Shown here: positions 48,094 to 59,482 of the stretch, one piece after another
Layout of the letters: each line of letters begins with the position of its first letter
Position numbering within the stretch: the first letter of the stretch is position 1
Source of the DNA: Lyophyllum atratum
Lineage: Eukaryota > Basidiomycota > Agaricomycetes > Agaricales > Lyophyllaceae
Assembly (NCBI GenBank): GCA_014905825.1
Contig: JACGCN010000001.1
Coordinates: 4,216,001 to 4,280,000 of the forward strand
Length of the DNA: 64,000 bases
Direction: 5' to 3'
Program-made: the position numbers and the translations under genes
Notes under the pieces: generated by a model
Databases searched by the model: none
The model's input: only the letters and a program-made list of their open reading frames with translations
Told to the model about the DNA's origin: nothing

Positions 48094-48390
48094 CTGAGTA
48101 TGGGGTACTATAGATCGTGCCAAAGAGGCTTTGGAAATAAACCTTTAGGTCGCTAGGATCTACTTACTGATTCAGGACCACATCAAAATTCTCATTCTTG
48201 AACCCAACAATCTTTATATTACTGTATCATTACTTATATTACCGAGTACAATACAATGTGCCCAAGACACCAGCCCTACATTCCTACCTAGAACCATGCC
48301 ACGGATAGATATACCGTAAAATTACCAACAACCTGGTATCCGACCATTAAAACATAAATAGACACCAAACTCCCATCCCCCGCCGACGGC
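47994..48390. other. Intergenic, F-box B promoter / Trf4 3' flank
   Basis: The first ~100 bases still belong to the duplicated block. The rest is AT-rich. No gene or RNA recognised. Confidence 0.5.
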
Positions 48391-50117
48391 TCACGACCGA
48401 AGCCCCATCGGATTCGGCGGCAGCGCATGGGTATGTGGACGGCTGGGCCCAGCGCCAGCGCCAGCCCCGGGGCCAGGATTCGACTTCCATGTCCTGGGCG
48501 CACGCGGGGTGTTCCCAGAGGACGGCGGCGGGGGACGTTGCGGCAAGGGATGTGGAAGTGGATAGTGTGCATGGGGAGGACGGGGAGGGATGTGAGCTTG
48601 CCGCACGACCTCGTCGGTACGGGAGATGAGCGCGCGTTGGGCGAGGAACTGCGAATGTGTACGGGGTAAGTTATTTGATGAATGAGGTGGTTAAGGCTGG
48701 GATGAACCTTCTTGTTCACGCCTACGAGTTGGCCGAGCATGTCTTCGTCAATGAGGTTGAGCTGAAGAATGGTGGCATAGGCTTCTTTGAAGACACGCAG
48801 GAACGTCTCAGCTTTGTTTATTGATTTCGAAATGCTGTTCTCTGACAGGCCATATCACACGATCAGATTGACATGTCTAACGCGATAGCAGAAGGACTGC
48901 TTACCGGGGTTGATGAGACACCGGATGTCGAGCGATTCGGAGGGTTCAGGCTTGGGAAGGACCTTGCCCTCAGCGACGGAGATGTATGACGTCGCGTGGG
49001 GAAACTCAAAGCCGTAGTAGAACATGAAATCGGTCAAGAGGAAGCCAAGCGACTCAGTCTCCATCGGCTTGTTGATGAAGTCCTGGGGCCGTTTACCTGG
49101 ATTGAGCTGCTCAACGAGATCAGCATCACGAACTGCAAAGTATTGGTGAAACGGACGGACCTGGAGGAAGTGTATGCACATACACGCGAGAGCATAGCTA
49201 CCCAACCCCGCTTTGGATGCGTCGTTCATTTTTCGCTGACGGAGGAAGCCCTTCATAAGGAGCACAAGCGGGCGGAGGGCCGGCATCCGCGAGAGATACC
49301 CCTTCATCACCTCAATTCCCTCCGTGCCCAATGAATTGTTGATGCCGATGTCCACGCTGATCGAACCTAGACGATATGTCATGAACGAGAGCGAAGGTCC
49401 GGGCGGGAGACGCACCATATTCTTCGCGCGTGGTGAGGTTGATGATGGGAACATGGGCGCGGTGATTCACGAAGGCGTTGCTCATGAGTCCCGAGTTTTT
49501 GAGTTTGGCGGAGAGTTGGAAGAGGGCTTGTTTTACGTCCTGGATATGGGGAATCGTGATCGCTACGTCGATGTCGCTGTATGGTTGTTAGCATTCTCTG
49601 AAAGTTTTCACGAGAGGATGGGAAGGACTTACCTCGTTGGCAGGGTGAGCCCCGTCGCGGAACTCCCAAAAACATTGACCTCTGCATTGCGGAACCGACC
49701 ATGCACCATTCTCCGTATCCCTGCCATAACCGCTTCACGCGCCTTCTTCTCCCTCGGTGTCTGCTCCATGTAGTTGAGATACGCCAGTATCTCGTAGTGT
49801 AGCCTGTGGTAGAGTTATAGCTATTACAAGAGCCAGAATATGAAGGCGACGTGCCTTTGCTCAGCACCATCGTATTTTTTGCCCTTGGGAAGGATCTCCA
49901 ACCACGGTGAATGCGTGATCTCGTCTTCCGCGCTAGGCGGTGGAGCCATACTCGCAGATTTTGCCCGGCGTGATCGCGGAGTCCTTTCTGACTTCGATCG
50001 AGTAGAGGAGCCTTGAATAGAGGAGCCTTCACCCTTGCTATGGTCGGGGTACGGCCGACTTGTACGTGAGCGCCTGCGAGCGTCGCGGTGACCGCTCGAG
50101 CTCGATGGGTCCTTCAT
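48391..50117 (-). CDS. TRF4: Non-canonical poly(A) polymerase, Trf4/Cid14 type
   Basis: Seven exons: 50117-49855, 49803-49633, 49576-49416, 49366-49161, 49106-48905, 48841-48708 and 48648-48391, giving 464 residues. A Ser/Arg-rich N-terminus precedes PWLEILPKGKKYDGAEQRLH, then a nucleotidyltransferase domain: helix-turn FGSSATGLTLPTSDIDVAI (GS at 134-135, Asp146 and Asp148) and the third Asp204 in SISVDIGINN. The PAP-associated part follows (LVLLMKGFLRQRKMN, GLGSYALACM, TESLGFLLTDFMFYYGFEF). The C-terminus is Pro-rich. Trf4 is the catalytic subunit of the nuclear TRAMP complex, which adds short A-tails to aberrant RNAs for exosome decay. The first intron starts with GC, not GT. The N-terminus may extend upstream, because the frame stays open before 50117. 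Confidence 0.9.
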
Positions 50118-50420
50118 ATAGTCGCAAATAAAATTCACGTCTTCCTGCAGCGACAGTTTTGAAGTAAGTGGCGCAGCCGCTTAGTTTGGAGGGGTAGTTT
50201 CTGTGCAACCTCGTATAGCCTAGCCTGAAGGAGATGGGCTGGGAAAAAAGATTGAGAAGGATGATGGTTGACGTGAACGATGAGCAGCGTTCTAACTTCT
50301 GACCGCTGGGGTCGAGTCTCCTGACCCCGTCACGTGCCAAGTACTATATGTACCATGGCCCAAGTCTGAGAGTCTCAGAATTGGGTATCGACGACCAAAC
50401 TCCAACTTCCCTTGCAAACC

Positions 50421-50916
50421 ATGGCATTATCAGATATCTCAGCTATTCACCCGCCAGCAGGTACGTAGGCGGTCTGCACACCGTCATATCAACCTCAAGC
50501 TCAATGCATCCCATAATTACGTCCGTAAAGTTAAAGTCGGTGGACGGCGCCTCTCCGTGACCTCAAGGCCCAAGCGCAATCCCTCCCCGTACGCACTGCG
50601 TACCCTATCATGAAAGGCTAGCTGCCGTCTAATGCTGTGAACCAGGGAAGCTGCACCCGTTGAGCCCAGCACACCCGCCGACTACCCGCGGCCCGTGCAT
50701 ACCGGCGCTGAAGAGCAGGTACAGGCCCCACCACCTCCCCACCACGAGGAAGAGGTGCCACTCAAGAAGGAGAAGAAACATGAGAACGAGAAGCACCTTC
50801 GCGACCTTGCACACCGTAAGCTTGACCCGACGAGGCCAGGCAAGGAACCCGGCCATAAGGGATTTGGTGCGGCTGGAAGGATTGCCCAACCTGCGGGGAG
50901 GTCGTTGGGGGTTTGA
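50421..50916 (+). CDS. Possible small charged protein, 104 residues
   Basis: Proposed exons are 50421-50464 and 50646-50916. The ATG at 50421 has a strong context (AACCATGG). The proposed donor at 50465 is GTAGGC and the acceptor at 50645 is AACCAG. The join stays in phase and reads MALSDISAIHPPAGT then EAAPVEPSTPADYPRP, followed by a Pro-rich stretch, a Lys/Glu/His-rich helix (PLKKEKKHENEKHLRDLA) and a Gly/Pro/Lys end. Exon 2 looks coding in this frame because the other two frames are Arg-rich or interrupted. I recognise no family. The 181-nt intron is long for this genome, and another first exon is possible. The gene would be divergent from TRF4, with 303 bases between the starts. Confidence 0.42.
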
Positions 50917-51187
50917 GGGAGGTTGCGAGAGGTCATGGGCGGGAATGAATTGCGAAACGAGCGCAAAGATCTGTGATTGTACGAGTTTAGTGTCTTGAGA
51001 ATTGCTGTAATATTTATACCACTCACACTGTCTTATTCTTCCCTCCATCATGTTAAGCATCGATACTTGACTGAACTTGACTTGAGCTTGCAGATAGACG
51101 AGCTTACGCTTCCGATGTTCATGGAACGCAGTCCTTATTGTGAAGAGTATAGAATACAAGATGTATTTACTATCCAAAAAACAGAGA

Positions 51188-51369
51188 AATGTCAGTGCCA
51201 TAGTGTCGGATCCTCCGCGGTGAGCGACGAACGGGGCCCGATAGCGACATGGCACGGTACCCGCTGAAGTTTGATCGACTCCAGCGGGGTGGATCGATTT
51301 CGCAAACATTTCTACGCCCAAACTTTCATTCGCTTTTCAGCGGGTCCAATGGGTTCTAACAGAATGCGT
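51188..51369 (-). ncRNA. Candidate structured RNA, copy 1 (downstream of RPL28)
   Basis: About 180 bases similar to intron 4 of the eL28 gene (51744-51930), same orientation. On the minus strand it forms stem CCCGCTGGA/TTCAGCGGG (one G-U pair) and stem GTGCCAT/ATGGCAC, followed at once by TGACATTT. It lies outside the eL28 coding region, in its 3' flank. It could be a second gene copy or a decayed duplicate. Confidence 0.35.
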
Positions 51370-51524
51370 TCCCCCATAGAATGGGACCAAGGAAAAAGAG
51401 AGAGAGAGATATGATAAGAAAGGGAATCGTAACTCGGAACTCACGAAGACAGCAACCCTCTCAGGATCTCAAGGCGGGGTCATGTATACATGGATCGGCA
51501 TAATGAAGCATACACATGGGTGGT

Positions 51525-52551
51525 TTACTCCGATGAAGCCTCGACCGCCTTCGCCTTGCGGGTCCTGACCTTCTTCGGTGGTGAGGGCTTGCGCGTTTTG
51601 TGTGCGTCAAGGAGGCGGGAGACACGGGCAAGGGCAGCCTGGGTGACGGGGTAAAGCGTGTCAGCACCATATCCAATATCGAGGATGAAGATAAAAGAAG
51701 GGTGTAAGAAATATGAAACGAAGGGAAGTGAACGAGGCAAGAAAGATGTCAGCGCCAAAGAGTCGGATCCTGCCGCGGGGAGCATCGAACGGGGCCCGAT
51801 AGCGACATGGCGAGGTGCCCGCTGGAGTTTGATCGGTTCCAGCGGGGAGGGTTGATATTGCAAACGTTTTCCACGCCCAGCCCTTCATACGCTTTTCAGC
51901 GGTTCGGGTGGGTTCTACTAATAGAGTGCATCGTCTCGACAACAGCCAGACATCAAGAAACAGAATCACAAAACGAAAGACGCAGGAAGGTAGAGAGGAG
52001 GAGGCAAATGCACTCACGGCACGGAGGTCGGGCCTGTATCCGCGCTTAGCGATCTGAGAGACGATGCCCTGTGCGCGGCGGGAGCCTGACCGGGCGCGGA
52101 TGGTGTGTTTGGCAAAGGCGGGCTTGACGGCGGTGGGGGCAACCTTTGTCTTGCGTGTCGTGATCTGGATGCCTTCTGGCGAGTCCGAGATGTCGATCGA
52201 CTGTTCACAATAACCGTAAGAAACGTCAGCCTTCTCCGTCTCACTGCATCTCCCGATTGAACCTGGGATGTACCTTTTCGTTCGCGAGTCCAGAGTATTT
52301 GTACGAGTGGAGGTTTCGGAGGTTACCCTACATGAGTGAATCGGGGGATCAATACTCCTCCATATGCATGTGAGAGACGTAGAGTACGCACGGGCTCCCT
52401 GGAGAAGACGGGTCCCTCGGGAACTCGTTTCACGATGAACGAGTTGTTCTTCTGTCAAAAATTCCCCGGGAAATTAGCTGTCTGATCAGACCAGCGTGAG
52501 GCGGTAAACGCAACGAACGCGGAGGAGGAGCCACTGGAGATCGGAGGACAT
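51525..52551 (-). CDS. RPL28: 60S ribosomal protein eL28
   Basis: Five exons: 52551-52519, 52451-52392, 52327-52274, 52200-52018 and 51638-51525, giving 147 residues. The family opening MSSDLQWLLLR is followed by NNSFIVKR, VFSREPGNLRNLHSYKYSG, the central Thr/Lys-rich part, HTIRARSGSRRAQGI and a Lys/Arg-rich tail (KPSPPKKVRTRKAKAVE), matching eukaryotic eL28 over its whole length. The protein belongs to the large cytosolic ribosomal subunit and has no bacterial counterpart. The first exon encodes only 11 residues, as in many fungal ribosomal protein genes. Introns 1-3 are 52-73 nt, but intron 4 is 379 nt and carries a duplicated, structured element annotated separately. Confidence 0.93.
51744..51930 (-). 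ncRNA. Candidate intronic structured RNA (H/ACA-like), copy 2
   Basis: It sits inside the 379-nt intron 4 of the eL28 gene. On the gene-sense strand it has a 9-bp hairpin CCCGCTGGA/TCCAGCGGG and a second stem CGCCA/TGGCG directly before GCTGACATCT, where ACA lies close to the expected 3' end. Compared with copy 1, one pair of stem 2 changes from C-G to T-A on both sides, and one pair of stem 1 becomes G-U. The block CCATGTCGCTATCGGGCCCC is identical in both. Ribosomal-protein introns often host snoRNAs. Assignment to H/ACA is tentative because I see no clear H box. Confidence 0.4.
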
Positions 52552-54307
52552 GTTGAGCGGATTTTTGAGGACGGCCTGCGGAATTTTGACTATACTGAGT
52601 AAGGAGGCCTGTGGCTGAAGTGGTACTGTACAGCCGGACGTTGGACAACAAGCGCAAACAACCGCCTTCGCTGGTTCGAATGCGGACTCTCCCTCTAGTA
52701 CTTGTGAAAAACATCATATCATCGTAGTAGTCTGGTAGGTAAGGGTGCCGCAGCTTTGAGAAAAATTAAAGCTGAAGGCAAAATGGAGACTTCGAATCTG
52801 CGCCACACTTTCACCGCTCGAGGTGACTACTGCGAAATGCGTTATCATCACTTTGAGTGAAAGCGTGCAGAAAAGATCCTGCCAGGGATACGACTTCTCT
52901 AGAATATTCAAATGCGCCTGTATGATATGAGACTGCAATGGGTGGGCGCAATGAAGAGCGGACAACTATTCTATCAAGGCGAACTTCAGATTGGTTCAAT
53001 TGACAACTTCAAGCGGGCGATGTAATTGGGAGGTATGCGGGGGCGCCAGCTGAGCCCTCCCACTTGGAGTTGTCCAACGCTGAGAGCGTACAAGTGCGGC
53101 CGCCCTGGGATCCTGGACAACAGCACTTGGTGGGGTGAAGGGCTTAAGAAGCGCCTTATTAGGATAGAGAGTCTGACCGAAGATTGTCAGCGATGGAAAA
53201 TCAGGGACGCATAATATCTGCTACAATGGGGAGTGCCTATCCCGCAGTACAACTTGTCTAAAAGGAGTCTTCGAATAATGGACCCTCGTACTCAGGCCAC
53301 ATCAATACCGGACTAGCACGAGTGTGGGGAGAGAACGGGCGGAGATGATGGATGGACCCGAACTATGTTTACTAGACGCGGCAGCGGTTGATAATCGGTC
53401 AATCACCTCCACCAGCGAAGATCCTGCACCCTTCCTGCATTTCAATCAAACCACGATCTGATTTCACTTCACGGGCTACAATTCCTCCCAAAAATGGATT
53501 CGTAGCGATCCCTTCCCCAAACTGTGGGCAGCGGCATTTCCTCCGCTCGCTCGTGACTGGATCCTTCTAGCTCCTAAACAATTCGCAGTACGCGTCGGAG
53601 AGTCTCTTCGGATCGTGACAGGATCTCTGACCTCCTGAGCCGCTTGTTTGACAGAACCATGTACCAGAGTCGCCGGAGTGGGTATAATCAAAAGTGAGGT
53701 CTGGTTTCTACAGTCGAGATAGACATAGTCGGGCTGTGACCGGAGAGATGGTGGTAGAGAGGCGGTGCATGTCGTCTAATTCGAGAGGCGGGAAAAGATG
53801 GAGCGGGAATACATACAAGCGCTATCGTGTGACATGTAAAGGCTGAGGGTGATGGAGGACGATGCTGCACAACATAGTACTGACGATCCGAGACAACCGG
53901 CCGCGTGTGAAGACCGGATGTGAACGGTGCCTTTCTTTGAGGGAAGGGGTTATGGAGGGTATGAGGATTTAGAGGGTGTGAATATTGGCTGCGGGCGGAG
54001 AATGTCGGTCAACTCGACGGCGCTGCAGCTACGTATCGGGTGGCGGGGGCAGACTTGCATTGCTGCTGAAGGACTGCAATGCAGATATTCTTTGAGCAAT
54101 TCATACGTAGCGACTCATCGTATGGCGCCAGAGGTCGACGTAAGTAGTGGTGTTGAGGCAAGGGACGGCAGCCGAAAGCATAACGCGACTATTGTCGCCC
54201 GAGGGTGATGCCAAACACTTATTTCGCGAGGGCAATGCCAAGCACTGTCGATGATCCATCGATTATCGTTGCAACTTGCTTGATCTCTACACCTCGTCAA
54301 CGCAGTC
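52552..54307. other. Intergenic, eL28 promoter to F-box-like gene 3
   Basis: The eL28 promoter should lie in the first few hundred bases. Short open frames at 53.4-53.9 kb show no family resemblance. No RNA or repeat recognised. Confidence 0.5.
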
Positions 54308-55466
54308 ATGACCACTACCATTCCTGAAGACATCGTAGATGAGATCATGGAGATTATATCCGAGGACTCTATATCACTTCGATCCTGCAGCCTTGTTTCT
54401 CGCGTTTTCCGAGTACCGTGCCAGCGACGGCTCTTTCGTTCGATTAACCTTGACACGGCGTACGGCGGGCCAGGCGTACATAACGAGCGGCTCCATCTTA
54501 ACCTTTTGAACAACCCTGTCCTGGCCTCTTTCATCCTCTCCATGAGGATACATGTGGCCCGGGAGGAGAACTTACGCCCCGGCGGAGCACCGCTGAAGGT
54601 CGTCTGTGAGATATTGCAGATGGTTCGATCTCATGTGCGAGAAGTAGCATTACGTGCCCAGTCAAATCTCCCTTGGAAGTCTCTCCCTGAATCCTTACAG
54701 ACCGCTCTCCTCGACGTCATGGCCCAATGTGCGACGATCACGATACGTTATCATGTCGGCTTGCCGATAACATACCTCACTCAACTATCACATCTCCGGC
54801 ATCTCAGCTTGACCGCCAGTGATTCAGTCACTATCCCAGATGAAGGCTCCTCTTATTCAGGTCTTGGAGAGCCGAGCACCAGAACCCAGGCATATCTCGA
54901 ATCGCTCTCTGTGACGCCGAAAGAAGCAGCACCGCACATCCTACAAGCCCTCCATAACCCACGCCAACTGTGTTCGCTGTCTCTGTCCCGCCTCAAGGTC
55001 TTAAAAATATGCATGTTACCATCTCGTCCCTTGATAAGGGATATTGGTCCTATCGCAGCCGCGATAAAGGATATCATTTATGCCGCAGCTCACTGCCTCG
55101 AAGAGATCCGTCTGCACACTATACTTGGTAAATTATTCTTTACTCGCTCATGACTCATGCTAACCACTTTATGACAATTCAGATAGTCACCTTGACTTGT
55201 CCCGACTGACGCACTTACGCAACCTCGACCTCGGATTCGATTGCACGCCGGATCTGCAACCAAGTGTCTGTGTCCGTCAGATAATCGAAAGTTTACCGGC
55301 TGGGACCAGAATACTGATTCTTTCATTTGGCAAGCATGCCATCCACTTTATCAGGGAATCCGAAAAGCGCGAAATAGATGCCCTATTGGCTCAAGAGCGT
55401 TATGCCGCGATGTATTCCAGTCTTCGTAGTAGTATCAGTTGCGAGCACGGTCCGGGTGAATATTGA
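54308..55466 (+). CDS. F-box-like domain protein 3
   Basis: Two exons, 54308-55127 and 55183-55466 (55-nt intron with TTCAG end), give 367 residues. An F-box-like motif stands at the very N-terminus (IPEDIVDEIMEII...SCSLVSRVFRVPCQRRLFR, about residues 5-45). Leu-rich stretches typical of LRR-like ladders follow (LTQLSHLRHLSL, LSRLTHLRNLDL). The protein would link Skp1 to an unknown substrate. It differs from the 22 kb and 45 kb paralogues, where the F-box lies near residue 181, and shows no close similarity to them. It is therefore a separate member of the expanded basidiomycete F-box repertoire. The ATG at 54308 begins just before the motif. The C-terminus is charged and ends soon after the LRR-like part. 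Confidence 0.8.
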
Positions 55467-57643
55467 ATGATTACTCGGGTTTCCACGGCTGATGGGTACG
55501 TTACAATACTCTTCGACATGCACATTTACGTACCTTCTTATAGCAGGTGTCCATTTCAATTAGATGACCAATTCATGCTTCCTCTGCGTATCTCATAGTT
55601 TTCTGGCAGGGTTTATAAGGGTAAAGACAGAAGATTGTCGAAAACAATATCCACTTAGCTGCTTTGGGGTTGTTATCGACCACGTCCTCTATAAGAGATG
55701 ATTCCGCGTATGAATGGCACTCATGGGAGAATATCCGGATGCGTGGACGCGAGCATTCTTCTCCTTGCAGGAGCTTGACAGACGCTGATCGTGAAAATCA
55801 TTTCGTCACCAGTTTATTTCCAACAGCTTGAATCGTTGCTCAGCATCTCTTTTGTGATTCATTGAATGGCCTCAGCAATCCGCCCGTTATAGACTCTGGA
55901 CCAAATGTACAGTATTTGCGATCACATGTTCGACTGGAGTGTCACGCGAAGGACGGAATGAAGCGTGAAAATGTTCGATGTCGGATGCGATACAACTACC
56001 CTCCCCATCCTCCTTCATGCCTGCTGAGTAGCTCCTATCCTCAAACTTGTACGATTGAAATCGCAACATCTCAAGTCTTCCATGGCTGCATTCCATCATT
56101 CAGCCGACCGCGACGGACGAGAAACGTAATCTGTCAAGTCGTCCCTGACCGCCACACGCTCATTACCTCTGCCCTAAGCCCGTCTCTGCCCGCACCATGA
56201 CCTCACGCTCGAAACAGGTCGATAACTTGACCTCAAGTCGCGAATGATAGGGTATGACCCAGCTCTGCACATGGAGAAAGCCTCTCTTGAGTGCAGATCA
56301 CTGCATCGATGTAGACGGGGGCCCACCACTGTTAGATATGAGCGACAGCTTCTGGTTATGCTCATGAAACCCATAGAGCCGCTGTGTCTTTCCCTACAAC
56401 GGACATGGTTGTGGTAATTCCGAAGATGAGTATTTTGATAAGAGCTATCCAGATCGAAAATTCTCTTGCAACAGATTCCTTGCCATGGTGGAATTGCGCT
56501 GGCGGGGGAACCAGTGCTCCGCGTCTGAGTCACCATAATGCATCTCATCTGCAGAGAATTGGGGTTTTAACTTCTCTCCTAATCCAAGTTGACGTCGAAG
56601 ACTCAAGGCGATGAAGGCAGAGGGCCTAGGAATGAGACAAAGAAAGAGCATTGCTGAGAGTAGGCCCAAGTATATCGAATGCTAGGCACTGCGTCGAAGT
56701 ACTGCACTGCCTGGGACAAGGAACTTGGGAATTGACACCTGTATGAAGTACACCTAGTTACTTAGATCTGAGACCGGATGAGCAAGAACACTTGAAGACG
56801 CAGCAAGACACTCCAAGGCTCAACATCTGAGGGGCCGGTCGCGCCCACGATCAGACAACGAATCGCCTATGTTGAATTCAGTCTTCGAGGCTGTCCGGAG
56901 GTCTGATACGCATGTCGAGCGAGTAGGAGTGATTTGGGTAATAGGACTCGACATGCACGTGGAGGCTTTCAAGCTGAGCGGCGTGTCGGATCGGAGAAAA
57001 GAGGGATAATCGTAGCACGACAAGGAGCTCGGCGGCGCTGGATCATTGCCCGAACAGTAGTAGTAGGTGGTGAGGTCGTCTACACCCTTTCGAACGCGTC
57101 TGACCGAGGTCAGAGGGTGTCGACAGTTCTGTGATGCATCCAAGCAGATCCAAGCGTTTCCAGCAGCACAAATTCACAGATACATAGCTATGGCCGGTCT
57201 TGTCTTTGACTGAGATAGAAGCCCTCTCGCCGGGTTCGTCGACGACCCCGCGAATACCGCTGATGTCCTTATTACGGTCATACTGAGCAGACTAGGTTAA
57301 AAAAGCAGAGCAGAGACCTTGGCGAGATCCAGATCCCGAGCATGGAAGTAGTCCATGCTGCTTGTAAGTATCCAGGGGTCATGTTATGATTTCAGTGCAA
57401 ACAATCTGGACTCTGGACTGATTATTGGCATTTAGAACTTGGAGCAGTCGACCAGAACCCAACACAGCTCTGGATGACTGGAAACTGGAAATGGGAGAAC
57501 GAAGTATGAGCAGAAGTTGACCTGTTGATCGGCCGCAGCTGAAATACTTCAAATAGCCCGTTTGCGGAGCTCGAAAATTCATCAGGCTGGTGCACTTGTG
57601 GTGCACTCACTTCAGTTCGCTACTAGTACTACGAGTACCCACC
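55467..57643. other. Intergenic, no gene recognised
   Basis: Both strands show only short open frames without family resemblance, and no repeat stands out. The right end should contain the promoter of the RS-protein gene at 57644. Confidence 0.45.
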
Positions 57644-58824
57644 ATGCCATCTCGCCATTCACGTTCTAGGTCTCCCCGCAGGGAGCGCTCGAGGACACCA
57701 GAAAGAGACATCAAGCTACCAAACAACGCCTCCCCGCTATCGGAATCCGACTACTTCCAGAAAAGCGATGAGTTCAGAATCTGGTTAAAGGACGAAAAGG
57801 GCAAGGTAAAATCCAAGCCTTATTTCAAGGGCTGGACTCGTCTGAAAGTGATGTTAGTACTTCGATGAACTCTCTGGTGATAAAGCTAGGAGGTAAGCGC
57901 GTCGACTCCCTGTTTTGGTGAGTCCTAATATGTAAAACAGTTATTTCCGCAAGTTCGTGAAGGTACACTTTCTCTTCCCCCACACGCGTCGTTCTGTCTG
58001 ACGAAACCAGGCTTGGAACAGAGGGAAAGTATCAAGTAACTATTCCACACCATCATGCTGAGCTATCACCTATGTTGACCTTCTCTAACAGAATCCCTAT
58101 ACGCCGGCATCGACCCTACTACGATTTCCGCAACCACCCAAACGGCTTATAAATGGTCTTTTGCCTCAAAGAAGACTCGCGCTGACGATGAAGCCCTCCG
58201 AGCTGCGCGGGAGGACATCAGTGCCGCGACTTACAACCGCGAATCATCGTCACAGGCTGGACCAAGCAGAGGGCGTGTTCAAGGACCAACCCTGCCTTCT
58301 GCCTCCGACCTCGCTCTTTCCCGTGAAATGGTCGCAGAGCAAGAGCAAGCGGAGCGGTCGTACAAACGGAAGCGGGATAAGCTTGAGGCGAAAGAGCGGG
58401 TGGAGGAGATGGTGGGGCCACGGGAAGTGGGGCGGGAAGGGATGTTGGAGAAGAAGCGTGCGAGACGGGATGCGGATAAGAGCTTCAGGGAGAAGGGAGA
58501 TGAAGGGTTGGAAGTCGATGAGTCGACGTTACTGGGTGCTGGAGGTAGTTTCAGGGACGAGTGAGTCACATCCTTCCCTCCGCTGGAGCTATGTCTTACT
58601 TTATCGTTTCAGGATTGCGAAGAGGGACGCAGCGAAGTCAAGGTACAGCGCGGCAAGGGAGGAAAAAGCCGCTGCTGCTCGGGAACGAGCTACTGTGTAC
58701 AAGCAGAAGGAACAGGTAACGTCACTCATTCTGCGCTGCGCTGTCATTGTCATGCTGAATTTGCTTGTCTATTAAGGCTACGATGGATATGTTCCAACAG
58801 ATGGCCAAGCAGAGGTTCGGATAA
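57644..58824 (+). CDS. SCI1-like RS-rich nuclear protein
   Basis: Seven exons: 57644-57805, 57858-57892, 57941-57962, 58011-58035, 58092-58560, 58613-58715 and 58777-58824, giving 287 residues. An RS-rich start (MPSRHSRSRSPRRERSRTPE) is followed by a conserved core: SDYFQKSDEFRIWLKDEKGK, YFDELSGDKARSYFRKFV and KAWNRGKVSKSLYAGI. This core resembles, from memory, the plant SCI1 (style cell-cycle inhibitor) family and animal counterparts, which are small nuclear proteins connected with splicing. The second half is a highly charged, probably coiled or disordered region (Glu/Arg/Lys), ending in TMDMFQQMAKQRFG. A role in RNA processing is inferred from the RS repeats and is not established by this sequence. 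Exons 2-4 are only 35, 22 and 25 nt. Confidence 0.75.
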
Positions 58825-59482
58825 AGCCGTTCTTCGCATTTACATCGTTCCTTGTTCTGGTCTCTGAATGTCAATAGCTCTTGTTTTTACGCGCGCAGAT
58901 ATTTGGCTTCGTAGCATCAACGTCGGAACTGTTTTCCGGCAGACCATCAACAACCAATCCGCGGACACCAGACACTCGTTGATAGACGGTCAAGTTGCGT
59001 TGTAGAAGACTCGGGTCGTACTCGCCTGGGTAATCTTCAGCGATAATTGGTTGTTTGATTATCGACAAAGGCCCTGAGGACTGCAGTAGAGCTCTCGCCA
59101 AGGCTGGACCAGGCACACTTACGTCGCAAAGCAAACCAAACCGGCCTTCCTTCGTGGTGACTACACCACTGTCAAGGCCTCGGAGGAAAAGGGCAGCAAT
59201 AGAAGTCTATCAACGAGCTAGTTCATTCCGATCAAGGACAAGGACGGCCGAAGCTATCTGGCGACGCCTAGATGTGGTAGAAATTCGTCGAAACCCGTTG
59301 GTAGACATTTAAGAGATCATCGACGATGTTGCACCGGTGCCGGAAAGACAATCATGTTGCCTTCAAACCACATTAATGTGCATCGCGATCATATTTGACC
59401 ATGCATAATAGTTACAGATACCCATCCACCCAGAAAACATCTCAAGAACCCCAGAGTCACGTAGCACAATATGTATACAATA
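58825..59482. other. Convergent gap
   Basis: Lies between the 3' ends of the SCI1-like gene (+) and the methyltransferase gene (-). An 87-codon minus-strand frame (58871-59134) has no recognised relatives and is not called. Confidence 0.5.

Noticed and set aside
50629..51321. 230-codon minus-strand frame next to the eL28 gene
   Set aside because: It is antisense to the better-supported small-protein exon, and its N-terminal part translates the candidate structured RNA element. The similar translation in the eL28 intron comes from the DNA repeat, not protein homology.
52670..52695. GGTTCGAATGCGG resembling a tRNA 3' part
   Set aside because: Neither strand gives a five-pair T stem around the TTCGAAT loop, and no cloverleaf can be drawn.
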